Shown piece by piece: positions 29,993 to 40,005 of a stretch of DNA of 64,000 bases. The notes below the pieces were generated by a model, which was not told the DNA's origin, did not search any database, and was given only the letters and a program-made list of their open reading frames with translations. The stretch's first letter is position 1. Every line of letters begins with the position of its first letter. Source of the stretch: Plasmodium coatneyi (lineage: Eukaryota; Apicomplexa; Aconoidasida; Haemosporida; Plasmodiidae); assembly GCF_001680005.1 (NCBI RefSeq), contig NC_033558.1, forward strand, positions 836,501 to 900,500. Reading direction: 5' to 3'. The position numbers and the translations under genes were made by a program.

Positions 29993-31672
29993 TCAATCGT
30001 GAAGCACCTTCTTAAGCTCACCAGAAGTCATAGTAACAATTTTGTTGTTTTCGAGAAGGCTTATTTGCTTTTTGAGGATTACTATTAAATCTAGCTGTTT
30101 TTTGAAGGCATAAATGAGTTCCTTTTTTTCCCTCACCAATTTGGCTACCTGTTCCTTTTGGCTGTTTTTGTCTGACATATTTTTATCGATGGTGGTGGAG
30201 CTACCAAGGATCATCATTTCTCCCTTGTTTTTCAACACGTTTTTATAATTCTCTATTTCACTCATGTACTTGTTTATGAGTTCATCCTTTTTTTTGATTA
30301 AAACATTCTGTTCGTCCATTTTCTTTTCCATTTTTATTTTCTCACTTTGCAGTTGCGCAACCGATACTTCATTTTGTTGGTCCCTATCCATTAGCATTTT
30401 GTTTTCCTCCTCCAGAGTGGCAACCTTTTCCTTCAGGAGGGTAGACATTTCGTTCGATTCTTCTATCTGCTTTCTTAACATGTCAACTTTTTCTTCCAAC
30501 TCTAATTTGTCACTTTGTAAATTTTGACAATTTTCGTTTAGCGTATCTTTTTCCTTCATTTCATCGGACAGTTTATTATTTATGTTGTGCATTTCTTCGT
30601 TTAAATTTTTTATGTACGTGTTTAGCATGTCTTTCTCTTTTTTATTTTCCTGAAGCATGCTGTTCATTTTTTCTTTGTGCGTCTGTTGCATTGCTGCCAG
30701 TTTCGTTTCGTTCATTTTTAACTCGTTTACCATTTGTTCGCAACATTCGTTCGGTTGGAAAGTGTTCGCACCACTGCTATTGTTGGTGGTCATCGTTGTG
30801 CCACCACGAGGTGTCCGTCCTGAAGGGGTAGTTTGCACCCCAGGGGGCTGGTTACCCTTCTCTGCATTCTTTAATTTTTCACTTATGGGTACCTTCTTTC
30901 GGACAATAATTTTTTTTTTTTTTTTTTTAACTTCCTCCTTGGATGGTTCTGCTAAGGTGGATTCATCATTTTTGCTGATAATTGAATTGAGGATTTCATT
31001 TTCCGAATCGTCTTCTACCTCATCCCTTTTTTCGTTCCTTCCGTTGGGGTTACCTGGGTACTCAAACTGAGTTCCAGGAATAGCATAATTTGCACAAGGG
31101 TTGCTTCGGTTTGGCTCCCTCTCCGTGGGTTTTTTCTTCTTCATTGTTTTCTTCGCAGCATTTGGGGGGGCGTCATCCCCAGCAGGGCTATTATTATCCT
31201 GGTAATCCTTACCGTTATGACTGCCAATATCGTCATAGTCGAGGTTCCCCTTCGGACTTTCCTCTCCATTCCCCTGGCCATCTTCCCCAAGGAGGTATCT
31301 TTGAGCATCCTGGTTCGTCTTCCCCAGTTTCACACTAAACTTCGAGGCGGTCTTCCGAACGACATAACCCTTTTTTTCATCTTGCCTTTTCATGGTTGAT
31401 TCTGCTATGTTAGCGCCGCTGTCATCGTTCACCACAATGGTGGCTCCCCCTTCTTGCGCCTTCTTAAGGACCTTCCACTTCACCACCTTGTCCCCCTCCT
31501 TCTGCGGAGGAACACTCCCCGTCAGGGTCCTCTCAATTTGTCCATCTGTTTTCTTCCTCACAATTTTTACATTCGTGTTTTTTTTTACGAGATTGTTATT
31601 CGAGTCCGTCTTATCGACGCTTTTACTTTCTAGCCTAAGCAGACCGCTGCTTTTTAACTTCTTCACAGACAT
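29993..31672 (-). CDS. Coiled-coil protein with TEX9-like C-terminus
   Basis: Single exon of 559 residues. The frame is open further upstream, but that part crosses a poly(A) tract and codes for a Phe run, so I choose the ATG at 31672 (MSVKKLKSSG). Residues 1-290 are basic, hydrophilic and low-complexity with VRKK motifs. Residues from about 310 to 540 form a long coiled coil rich in Glu, Lys, Asn and Met. The last 38 residues (522-559, beginning AFKKQLDLI and ending ELKKVLHD) fit the C-terminal motif of TEX9 proteins (AFKKQxxLIxxLKxQ...LExxK...T..EL.K.L). TEX9 is a conserved coiled-coil protein linked to centrioles and cilia. In Plasmodium only the male gamete builds flagella, so a basal-body role is an attractive inference. 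The TEX9 match is from memory of the motif. Confidence 0.75.
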   Translation of the reverse strand: MSVKKLKSSGLLRLESKSVDKTDSNNNLVKKNTNVKIVRKKTDGQIERTLTGSVPPQKEGDKVVKWKVLKKAQEGGATIVVNDDSGANIAESTMKRQDEKKGYVVRKTASKFSVKLGKTNQDAQRYLLGEDGQGNGEESPKGNLDYDDIGSHNGKDYQDNNSPAGDDAPPNAAKKTMKKKKPTEREPNRSNPCANYAIPGTQFEYPGNPNGRNEKRDEVEDDSENEILNSIISKNDESTLAEPSKEEVKKKKKKIIVRKKVPISEKLKNAEKGNQPPGVQTTPSGRTPRGGTTMTTNNSSGANTFQPNECCEQMVNELKMNETKLAAMQQTHKEKMNSMLQENKKEKDMLNTYIKNLNEEMHNINNKLSDEMKEKDTLNENCQNLQSDKLELEEKVDMLRKQIEESNEMSTLLKEKVATLEEENKMLMDRDQQNEVSVAQLQSEKIKMEKKMDEQNVLIKKKDELINKYMSEIENYKNVLKNKGEMMILGSSTTIDKNMSDKNSQKEQVAKLVREKKELIYAFKKQLDLIVILKKQISLLENNKIVTMTSGELKKVLHD

Positions 31673-32705
31673 GATGAGAAGACATGTTTCGAGGGGGCAA
31701 TATACCAAAAAAAAAAAAAAAAAAAAAAAATGAAAAAGTATACCCCCTTCACCAGTTGATTGAACTTTCTGTAAAAATTTATTTCGGCACTGCGAACGGA
31801 TCGTATTGGGGGCTTCCAATTAGGCCCCTAATTCGTCTTCCTCGCTTCACATCGCATAGGACTAAAATCCCAGCTGTTCGTTCATGCGTAAATGTTTGAA
31901 GGATTATCAAAATGGGCAAAAGAACATTAGCAAATGAGTGTACGGGAAAAATCACTTCGTCGTGTAGACCAGGGACGACAGGCATCTCTCCATTTCTCCT
32001 TGTCTAGGTGCGTAAAAATGGCTACTACGTTATATACGTAGGGGCTACCTTTATAGTGAAAACTGTGCGAATGGAGTTATGCGTCAATTTTGCACATAGG
32101 GTGAAGTCATCACGTGCGCGAAAAAAAAAAAAAATAATAATAAAAATAAAAATAATTAACCATCAAACATGTAAAGAAGCAATCAAACAAACAAACAAAA
32201 AAAGGCATAGATGAATGGGCACATCAGCATAACGGTGAATCGGTTAAAGGGAGAGAGAGAAAAAACTCTTCTTTTCTCTTCCAACGGGCAACGCGAAAAT
32301 GAGAGGTGAAATTTTTTCTGCATATACCATGTAACACGGGAGGGGGGTCTTAAAAAAATTACTCCACACATGGAATCACACACAAAAAAAAAAAAAAAAA
32401 AAAGGAAGGAATGAACCAAGAGGAAAGAGATGGACAGATTGGAGGATATGCGCAAACTTCGCGAATAGCTCGCCATGTAGAAAAACCTCAACGCGATTGC
32501 TTCCTGGGAGAGAGGCGTACACACCACACCTTGGACGATCCCGCACCAGTTCATTTTACTAAACTCGCGAATAAGCAGAACAGGAATTCTACAAAAGGAT
32601 AACCCTCCCCTTCTCCCCGTGTGCGCAGTAATCTCCTGTCGGAACAAAACACGTGACCACCTGGTGACACATCTAGGCATCCCTGTACCTTTGTATATGA
32701 ACCAC
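31673..32705. other. Intergenic spacer between two minus-strand genes
   Basis: Contains A-runs at 31710-31730 and 32382-32402 and a CAAA microsatellite near 32180. It should carry the promoter of the TEX9-like gene and the 3' end of the next gene. A 176-codon minus-strand frame here is poly-Phe rich and judged spurious. Confidence 0.5.
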
Positions 32706-35700
32706 TTATCCATTCAGATCCTCCTCCTCACTATTGTCCGACACGTAGTGGTAGTACCTCTTTAGGACTCTTCTCCTATTCCTTAAGGTGAGCAATTTTT
32801 TGTTTTTAAAAATGGTTTGCTCTTTCGTTATGTCCCTATAGATCTGCCGAACTTCTTTTTCCAACACATGGTGGTCTACACTTTCACTTAAATTGCATAG
32901 GTTTTTGTACTTCTCTAGCATTCTTTCGAAGGTGCAACTCTCCTCCAGTTTTAACTTTTCTAGTCGGTTCAGTGGATCACTGCTCGGTGTACTAATGCGT
33001 AGGAAGGAATCTCTTTTCTTTTCTTCCTTTCCGTTGGGCACAACATCTGCAACGGCTCCCACCCCGTCGCCAAAGTCACCACTGTCGGAGTTGTCCCCCG
33101 ATGGGCCACTTTTCTCTTCATCACTTGGGGGGGGAGTCTCCACTCCGCCGTTTCGGTCGGTTCGGTCGGTTCTGCCGTCTCCTCCTTGGTCCACCTCTTC
33201 TTCATCACTCTGTGAGGTGTCTTCTTCCTCTTGGGCACTCCCCCCTTGATCGCTCCACATATTTTCATCCTCCTCATCTTCGCCGTGCGTACTTATCCTC
33301 TCCAACTGGTCCAGCACCTGACTTAAGGCGGCAATTGATTCGCCCCCCTCTGATTGCTCCGATTCGTCGGAAAATGGGAAGGTTTCCTCCTGGTTGGGTT
33401 CTTCCATAGGGGACGATACCACGTCACCCGTCTCACCGTTAACTACGTTACCCGCCTCACAGTCAACCATGGCTACGGGTACATTTATCACGTCCTCATC
33501 TGGGGGAGTTACCACAGTGTTATCTTCCCCCTTGTTATCATTGAGGCCCCCCCGAACGTGGCGTATTTCCCGCTTGAGCAACTTCCTTTCTTGGCGAAAT
33601 AATCTGCGCTTTAATTCTTCTTTCTGTTCCTTCATCCGAAGGTGGTCCTTCCTTAACAGGCTCAGGTCCGCCTTCGCCTCCTCCAGTTGCTTCAAAATGA
33701 CGTCTTCCGTTTGGTCCAATTTCTCCAACTCGTTAATTGTGTTCTTAATTTCACTTAGCATTTTATTCTTCAGAAGGATTTTTTTTTTATTCTTCAGATT
33801 TTCCTTCTTAATATTTATGTTGTCCATTTCGCAGTTAAATTGGCTGATGTCGATGGTGAGTTTTTTTTTTTTCCCCTTAATGTTGTTCATATTTTTTTCC
33901 ACGTCGAAAATGTTTTTTTTTAATAGGAATATTTTTTTCAGCAAATTGGAGGTAACCAAATGGTGGCTGTCCTGTTCTTGTCCTTTCGTCAGTGTAGCAT
34001 CAGCGGTGTGTGCACATTCATCAGGCGCAGGGGAAGTGCCCTTTCCATCCGTTTTTTCTGAATAATTTTGGACGAACGGCTTCCCCCCTGAATTACCTTC
34101 ACACACATGTTTGCACTCCTCATCCGAGTTGTACAAATTCCGAACGACATTTTTTAGATCGAAAAGTAAGCGGTTCGTTTGGGCCTTCTTCTGACAGGAG
34201 CTTTGGTAAGCCTTCTTCAAATGGGCTATGGCTTTTTTCGTTTTTTCCTTTTCATCGGCAACGAATTTCTTTTTTTCCTCCATGAGGGAGGTGGTGTTTT
34301 TTATAAAATTCATGGAGGTATTTAAATCGGACTGTTTTTGCAGAAGGGTCTTCATCTCCGTTTCTTTCTCTTCCTCTAATTTTCTCCTACTCCTTATGGC
34401 GTCTTCCTTTTTCGATTTTTTAATGGAAATAATTTCTTCGAGTTCTTTTATGTTTCGATCAAGGGAGTCAATATCTTCGTCAATTTTTTGTAACTGATTT
34501 TCGTACGTGGAGGATAGGTCTTGCACAGCTTTGTTCAGCTCCTCTTTGGATTCCTCTACATTTCGTGTTTTCTCTTTTATGCTTTCCTCCTCAGCTTTTA
34601 TGTCTTCCTCCTTTTGTGTGATCTTCTTCTTCCATATGGACAGTTCATTTTTTTTTTCCTCAAAAAAATTTTTTTTTTTTTTTTTTTCTTCTTTTTTATT
34701 TGTGCATATATTACGAATAATCAAGCGCAGAACATTCTCTACGTAGCACTTCAAAATGAGGTTACAACTGTTTACTTGTTTTTTTTTCCTAAATAAATTG
34801 GTAATGTAATTTTCGATACTTGTTAACTGCAAATTGTAGGTGAATATTTGTTTTTGCATTTCGTGGGCTGTGTCTAGCTTTTCATTTATGATGAGGACTT
34901 TCTCCTCTTCTTTACATTTCTTTCTTTTTTTCCTTATCTTATCGACCTTCCCCAAAAATTTATGAATTAGCAAATCACAGTTGTATTCTTCCTTCAAGTT
35001 GAGGAGGACTTTATTTGCATACGCCTCGTATGTAAAGTAATACATAACGATTAGCACATTTTGGTGGATTTTATTTTGCGCCAGTTCGTCCAAAATTTTT
35101 TTCATCTTATTCTTATTCCACTGCTTTGTGTTCGTCATGAAAAAATCGCTCATCACGGTTAGGAGGTCATTCAACAGGTTTAATTTCTCCTGAGGAAAGT
35201 TCTCTATGTGACGCTCTCCCTCCTGTTGGGAAGTGGCACCGTCGCTTCGTTTTGTTATTTCCCTTTCTGCGTGTTGCAGATACCCTTCATATGGTTCACT
35301 TGAGTATTCATTCCGGGAATCACTCCAGTTCGGCTGCCTGCAACTGCTACGTTTCTCCCCGTTTGCTGACTCGTTGTTGCTATTGCCTCGTTCGTAGCTG
35401 CCACACCTGGGGGCATTTCCACTTTGTGCAATTTTGTAAAAACTTCTTAAACGTTCGAAACTCCCCTCATCGTTATCCCCCTGCAGGGGTAATGTAACTG
35501 CTTCGTCTCCCTGGACATTATTCGCGCTCTTATCAGTAGCTGCCACACTGCTGCAGTAGCTGGGCGCTAGGTCCTCCAAGTCCAGGTATGCGTCCCCCCT
35601 CTTCGAACTCACAGTGCTGCTTCCCCTCGTCAATTGTGCCTCTTGCGAAGCACTTCCCTTACCCGCATTGAGGTTTTTCCCCTTGGAGCTTCGCTCGGAG

Positions 35701-35786
35701 GACTTTATGAGCATCCCTTTGAACATGGACATGGTTGTAAGAACAGGGGGGGGAAGATCAAACGGGATAGCCCAAATGGGGGGCAT
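32706..35786 (-). CDS. Large coiled-coil protein of unknown function
   Basis: Single exon, 1026 residues from the first ATG at 35786. An in-frame ATG at 35732 (MSMFKGMLIK) is an equally good start. The first 200 residues are Ser/Asn-rich. Residues about 205-350 form a compact helical region (NLLNDLLTVMSDFF onward) that may be a folded N-terminal domain. About 370-720 is a very long heptad-rich coiled coil, with a second shorter coil before an acidic Glu/Asp/Ser block (about 790-940). A short helical end (NLCNLSESVDHHVLEKEVRQIYRDI) closes the protein. The architecture recalls structural proteins of the kinetochore, centrosome or cytoskeleton, but no family signature is recognised. No signal peptide. 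Confidence 0.75.
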   Translation of the reverse strand: MPPIWAIPFDLPPPVLTTMSMFKGMLIKSSERSSKGKNLNAGKGSASQEAQLTRGSSTVSSKRGDAYLDLEDLAPSYCSSVAATDKSANNVQGDEAVTLPLQGDNDEGSFERLRSFYKIAQSGNAPRCGSYERGNSNNESANGEKRSSCRQPNWSDSRNEYSSEPYEGYLQHAEREITKRSDGATSQQEGERHIENFPQEKLNLLNDLLTVMSDFFMTNTKQWNKNKMKKILDELAQNKIHQNVLIVMYYFTYEAYANKVLLNLKEEYNCDLLIHKFLGKVDKIRKKRKKCKEEEKVLIINEKLDTAHEMQKQIFTYNLQLTSIENYITNLFRKKKQVNSCNLILKCYVENVLRLIIRNICTNKKEEKKKKKNFFEEKKNELSIWKKKITQKEEDIKAEEESIKEKTRNVEESKEELNKAVQDLSSTYENQLQKIDEDIDSLDRNIKELEEIISIKKSKKEDAIRSRRKLEEEKETEMKTLLQKQSDLNTSMNFIKNTTSLMEEKKKFVADEKEKTKKAIAHLKKAYQSSCQKKAQTNRLLFDLKNVVRNLYNSDEECKHVCEGNSGGKPFVQNYSEKTDGKGTSPAPDECAHTADATLTKGQEQDSHHLVTSNLLKKIFLLKKNIFDVEKNMNNIKGKKKKLTIDISQFNCEMDNINIKKENLKNKKKILLKNKMLSEIKNTINELEKLDQTEDVILKQLEEAKADLSLLRKDHLRMKEQKEELKRRLFRQERKLLKREIRHVRGGLNDNKGEDNTVVTPPDEDVINVPVAMVDCEAGNVVNGETGDVVSSPMEEPNQEETFPFSDESEQSEGGESIAALSQVLDQLERISTHGEDEEDENMWSDQGGSAQEEEDTSQSDEEEVDQGGDGRTDRTDRNGGVETPPPSDEEKSGPSGDNSDSGDFGDGVGAVADVVPNGKEEKKRDSFLRISTPSSDPLNRLEKLKLEESCTFERMLEKYKNLCNLSESVDHHVLEKEVRQIYRDITKEQTIFKNKKLLTLRNRRRVLKRYYHYVSDNSEEEDLNG

Positions 35787-38649
35787 TCACAGGGCAGCAA
35801 AAACTGCACGTTCTTGCAGTTCCTATTTAGCTTCACATCACAATCAAGGCGGAATGAACAACAGGTGGGTTATCTTACTTTGCTGATCTGCCAAGTAAGC
35901 CAAACTGAGTGGGGACCCACAGGTATGGAGGCAAACTGTGGGAAGGCTCTCCTTATTTGTTTTGTCCGTTCGGGGCCAAAAAAAAAAAAAGAAAAAATGA
36001 ACGGCAATGGGTATAAAAAGGTGGGCTAAATTTTGGCGGAAAAATAAAACCACTTGGAGAAAAAACGCGCTAAATTGATGTTTCCAAGAAACGGGGCCAG
36101 AAAATGCCCCTCCAGCTGTTAAAAAAAAAAAAATCGAAGCAGCCTGTCACCCCGCGATGGCGCGCCTTCTTCGCTGACTAAGCGTCCTCACTGGAAGGAC
36201 AAACATACATGCACCATTTTTATTTAATTTTTGCGAAAAATTGGGATTAATTGCTGTAACTGTTTTTTTTATTTTATTATATACCCTCCTGGCTTTTCCT
36301 CACAATGGCGCTGAAAAATCTGAAACTGGGGGAGTTTATATTATACAATCTTACGTTGGTATGAACCGCGAAACGAAAGGAGTGAACTGAATGATGAACG
36401 AAAAAGGGAAGGAGCTTCACCCCATGGGGCATTAGACTCAACAAGGTGAACTTTCCTTTAGTTGAAGCCGTTAGTACGGGGTTCGTCTGCTTCACAAATT
36501 TAGCCCAGTTTCCATGTACCCTTAATTTTGTTTTCCATTTGATATTAATGGAGAATAGCCTCTCGACGGAAAACGGGTAGCTAAACAGATTACTGGCACC
36601 CAAATTTGAAGTAGCATCCCACGCATGCACCAATTACCTTAACACGACCCATGTTTTGTTTTGGTTTTTCCACAAAGAGGGGAATTGTATAAACATGTGC
36701 TTCATAACGAGGTGGCATCGTTGCGACGTGGTTATGATGGAGGGGGAGACCCCCTCAGCTGGGGTACCCACCACAACACAACCTGTGCGAAGTGGTCTCA
36801 CCCGTATAGTAGTCATAATTTTGCATGCCATAAATCAAAAGCGGTAAGGAGTGGGAAAAGGAGGGAAGTCATGTTTGCTGAGTTTCTCATCGCGAAGGAT
36901 GATCGGCCATCCATTGCTGCTGAAGAAATCTTCGCACCGTTCAATACTCGGCACGCACTTGGCCCAATTTCACCACGGATTACATACGCAGTGGTAAAAC
37001 AGAATAGCATCAACTATATCTCCCCAGATAAATCCCCCCCAAAAAAAAAAAAAAAAAAGGCGTAACTCCTTAGGTGGGTGCGCCAAAAAAAAAAAAAAAA
37101 ACAGAACAGTTCTTTTCTTTTTAACCGCGTTCTCACACCGTGTATGTGCATTTATCTCTGTGGAAGGTCGCTCCAATTCAATTGCGTTGCTCTTATACCT
37201 GGTGTACCTTAAGCTTAGCCATCCCCTATACAACGGTTAGGAGCATCACTGAGCGACCTATTTTTTTTACCTGAACGGGTCAGGTAAAAATGGGCGGGAT
37301 AATTTTTGCACACAGAAATGGGAAGTAATCAGGTGTAAAGGAAGCAGAGTGTGCCATTCCCCTACGCGTTGCTTCTCCGCTGTTCTACCGCTTTCACAGT
37401 GAGGTTGGCAAGAGAAATGCGCTTTTCCATGTGTGGTGTAAGATCGAACAAAGTATGTTTGAGTCAGTCCCCTCTTTTTAATTATTTTTTTTTTTTCACA
37501 AATTTTAGAAAAAAAAAAAAAAAAGTGAGCATATATCAGATTGGTCGGAAAGTTGCAACCCGGCAGTGCGCATCAGTCCGCTTCCATTTTTTTTAAATAA
37601 ATCGAGGGCCGAAAAATGTAGCCAGTTGTGTGCATATGTGTGAGTGTATATATAGCTTCCCTTTTTTTTCCTTAAATGCAATTTTGGCACACTCTATATT
37701 TATTGTTCTCTCACAACAGTAGTTGCACATCGACAGTTCCTTTCTTTTTTTTTTTAAAGAATTATAAAAGCTAGCTTTTTTTACAACTTTTTTTTTTTTT
37801 TTAAACTTGTAAAAAAAAAAAAAAAAAAATGCAGCGGCAAGTCACCCGTTTGAAGGAACCATCAAATGGTTCCTCCTTTAAAACTAGGTAAAGAATAAAA
37901 ACGGATTCCCTGGTGGAAGTTCAAAAGAAAAATGCGAATGAATTTTCTTGAGTAAGCACACATGAGCAACCATCACGCGTGACATTCCTGATGTAGAGCG
38001 CACACTGTGTAAGCCTTTTCCATTTTTATATATGGCTGCCTGCACCTCCTAACCAACACACCTGTTGTGAAAAAAAAAAAAAAATTAGAGGCCAACTTCT
38101 CTGCGTGCTGGCGAATACTAGAACGGCGAGTTACACATATGTGTTGCGTACGTATACGTGCTGTGATGGCAACTTGTTTTTATTTTTCTTCCCTTCAAGG
38201 TTTGATTTAAGTTTTTGAATTTAACTTCCATTTTGACGTCGATTTTTTTGATGTGGATTTTAATGTCGATTTTGATTTTGTTTTTTAAGCAGTTGTAAAA
38301 TTTCGCCTTAAATTAAGTTCTTCCCTTTTAAGCTTTCCGCTCCGTAGGCACATGCCACGTACATGCCTGCCACCTTTACGTAGATGTTTGCTCATTTTAC
38401 AACTTTTGTCCGTATGAACTTCGTCTCACCAAGGCAGTAGGTTTTTTTCCTCACCCCTAAGCGATTACACCTTCCGGTGAAGTATCTCTCGCAGGCATGT
38501 GTGAGATGGTGTTTCCCCGTTTGATCACCCCCGCTTTAAAATAACCCACCAATACATAGCAACCGCAACGGCAACCGCAGAGCGCGCCATCTGAAACCTC
38601 CGGAGAAGAAACCAAACTTTGCCCTCTTCCTCTGTGTACATAAGGAAAA
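35787..38649. other. Divergent intergenic region, 2.9 kb
   Basis: Between the coiled-coil gene (-) and the small plus-strand gene. It includes many A/T homopolymers (near 35979, 36120, 37039, 37085, 37511 and 37811) and TA/TG stretches. The part 36280-37065 has unusually long open frames on both strands and may hide a small gene; see the separate entry. The rest shows nothing recognisable. Confidence 0.5.
36277..36831 (-). other. Possible small unannotated gene (open minus-strand frame with one stop)
   Basis: On the minus strand the same frame is open from ATG 36831 to the stop at 36277-36279 with a single TAA between, and that TAA lies inside a GTAATT that could be a splice donor. The encoded residues are varied rather than homopolymeric. 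No family motif is recognised, and the only matching acceptor found gives an intron of 45 bases, shorter than usual. The plus strand is also open here (36661-37065), which weakens the case. Low confidence. Confidence 0.25.
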
Positions 38650-39168
38650 ATGAAGGAGTACGAAAATTTCGAAATTCTTAAGAAAAAATTCAGCCCCCTG
38701 CTTTTTATTTTCCGTAAGGATGAAGAAAACGAATTGAAGAAGTACACAAAGAAATGCACCCTGGTCAATGCAATAAAAAACTACAACGTAGGAACTCCCA
38801 AGGAATATGCTACCGCGTTGGAAAACAGATCCAATCTGTACACGAAGAACAAACTAATGAGTTACTTTGAGAAGCCTCTTGGTGTGTTCAGCAAATTTTA
38901 TGATAACACTCCTGTATCGGAAAGGGGCCATTTTTTCAGGGCAAATAATATGAGCACGAATAGGGCTCTCGCCTACAGGAATAGCAGCATGTTGAATAGG
39001 GCCCTCCTGAATTCAAAATACTTCCCCAACATTTTAAATAACAACATCGTTCGCATGGGAAATGATGAAGAATCCGATTTCGGTGACCTGGAGGAAGAGT
39101 ACGTGGTGGTCAAGAAGGTGTACACCTACGTACGCGAGTTCGACAGCATGTACATGTACATTTTCTAG
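38650..39168 (+). CDS. Small protein of unknown function
   Basis: Single exon of 172 residues with an A-rich start context (GGAAAAATG). The composition is balanced: a lysine-rich helical N-terminus, a central region with many Asn, Tyr and Ser, an acidic patch (EESDFGDLEEEY) and an aromatic end. No signal peptide, membrane span or known motif. A GT at the end of the acidic patch might be a donor, so a further downstream exon cannot be excluded. It lies upstream of and on the same strand as the AAA ATPase gene. Confidence 0.65.
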   Translation: MKEYENFEILKKKFSPLLFIFRKDEENELKKYTKKCTLVNAIKNYNVGTPKEYATALENRSNLYTKNKLMSYFEKPLGVFSKFYDNTPVSERGHFFRANNMSTNRALAYRNSSMLNRALLNSKYFPNILNNNIVRMGNDEESDFGDLEEEYVVVKKVYTYVREFDSMYMYIF

Positions 39169-40005
39169 AATTTATTGTCACAATTGGTAAATGTCATTTC
39201 TTACAAGGAAATGTACACATAAGTGTGCACATGCAAGTTTTCCCTTTTTTTTTTTTGTTTTCCCCCCAAGAACGGTTTGATTTACCGTGCTCGGCTTAAC
39301 CGCTTTGTCTGGTCACGCCGCTCACCCGCTTTTTTTTTTTTTTTTTTATCATCCAATTTGGCTACTCTATTTGCAGCATCGTCATGCGCATTTTGCTGCA
39401 CATTTGAGATGGCCTGATTTGTTCTTCTTGGCGGCGCTACACTTTGCTGCCATTTGTCAATAATTATTTCCCCGGGTTATCCTTTTTTTCCGTTTTTTTT
39501 TTTAAACCCCAAGCCTATCCTTTTTTTTTTTTTTTCGTAATTTTACCCCTTTTTTATTTCCCCCATTTTATGTTCGTAAAACTTCTTAAGAATGTAAAGG
39601 TGCGATGGCATTGTGTGGATGCCAATGGCGAAAATGCCCGCACAGTAGTTATCGTAAAAAGTAAAAATAAATAAAACAAAATGAAGCATTCTCGTGTGTT
39701 GCTTCCCCCGAAGGAGAAGGTCCACTAATGCACACCAACTGGTGGGCAGGATTGCTTCTCCATCTTTCCGCCGTGGCGTGAGCAACGCCATTTGTGTTGA
39801 AGGCTCGGGTGGGGAGTCAATAAAATACGCACCTGCCGAGGCAGCGAAGTAGACCAGGTTAACTCCCACAAGGTAACTTCTAAGAGACGCGACGTCGGAG
39901 GGACCACTCTGGTTTATGCCTACCGATTTGGAGTCTCCCCTTATCGTTGCACAGTAAAGCCTAAAAATATACATAACACCCCGTAGAGCATCCCGTTAAG
40001 GCACC
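39169..40005. other. Intergenic spacer upstream of the AAA ATPase
   Basis: T-rich with several T-runs (near 39246, 39331, 39496 and 39519). A 143-codon minus-strand frame (39974-39543) overlaps the likely promoter but has no supporting motif. Confidence 0.5.

Noticed and set aside
32183..32713. 176-codon minus-strand frame
   Set aside because: Contains a poly-Phe run from a homopolymer and overlaps the end of the coiled-coil gene; most likely its 3' UTR.
39543..39974. 143-codon minus-strand frame next to the AAA ATPase start
   Set aside because: Starts with ATG and is moderately varied, but occupies the expected promoter of the AAA gene and ends in low-complexity sequence with no recognised motif.
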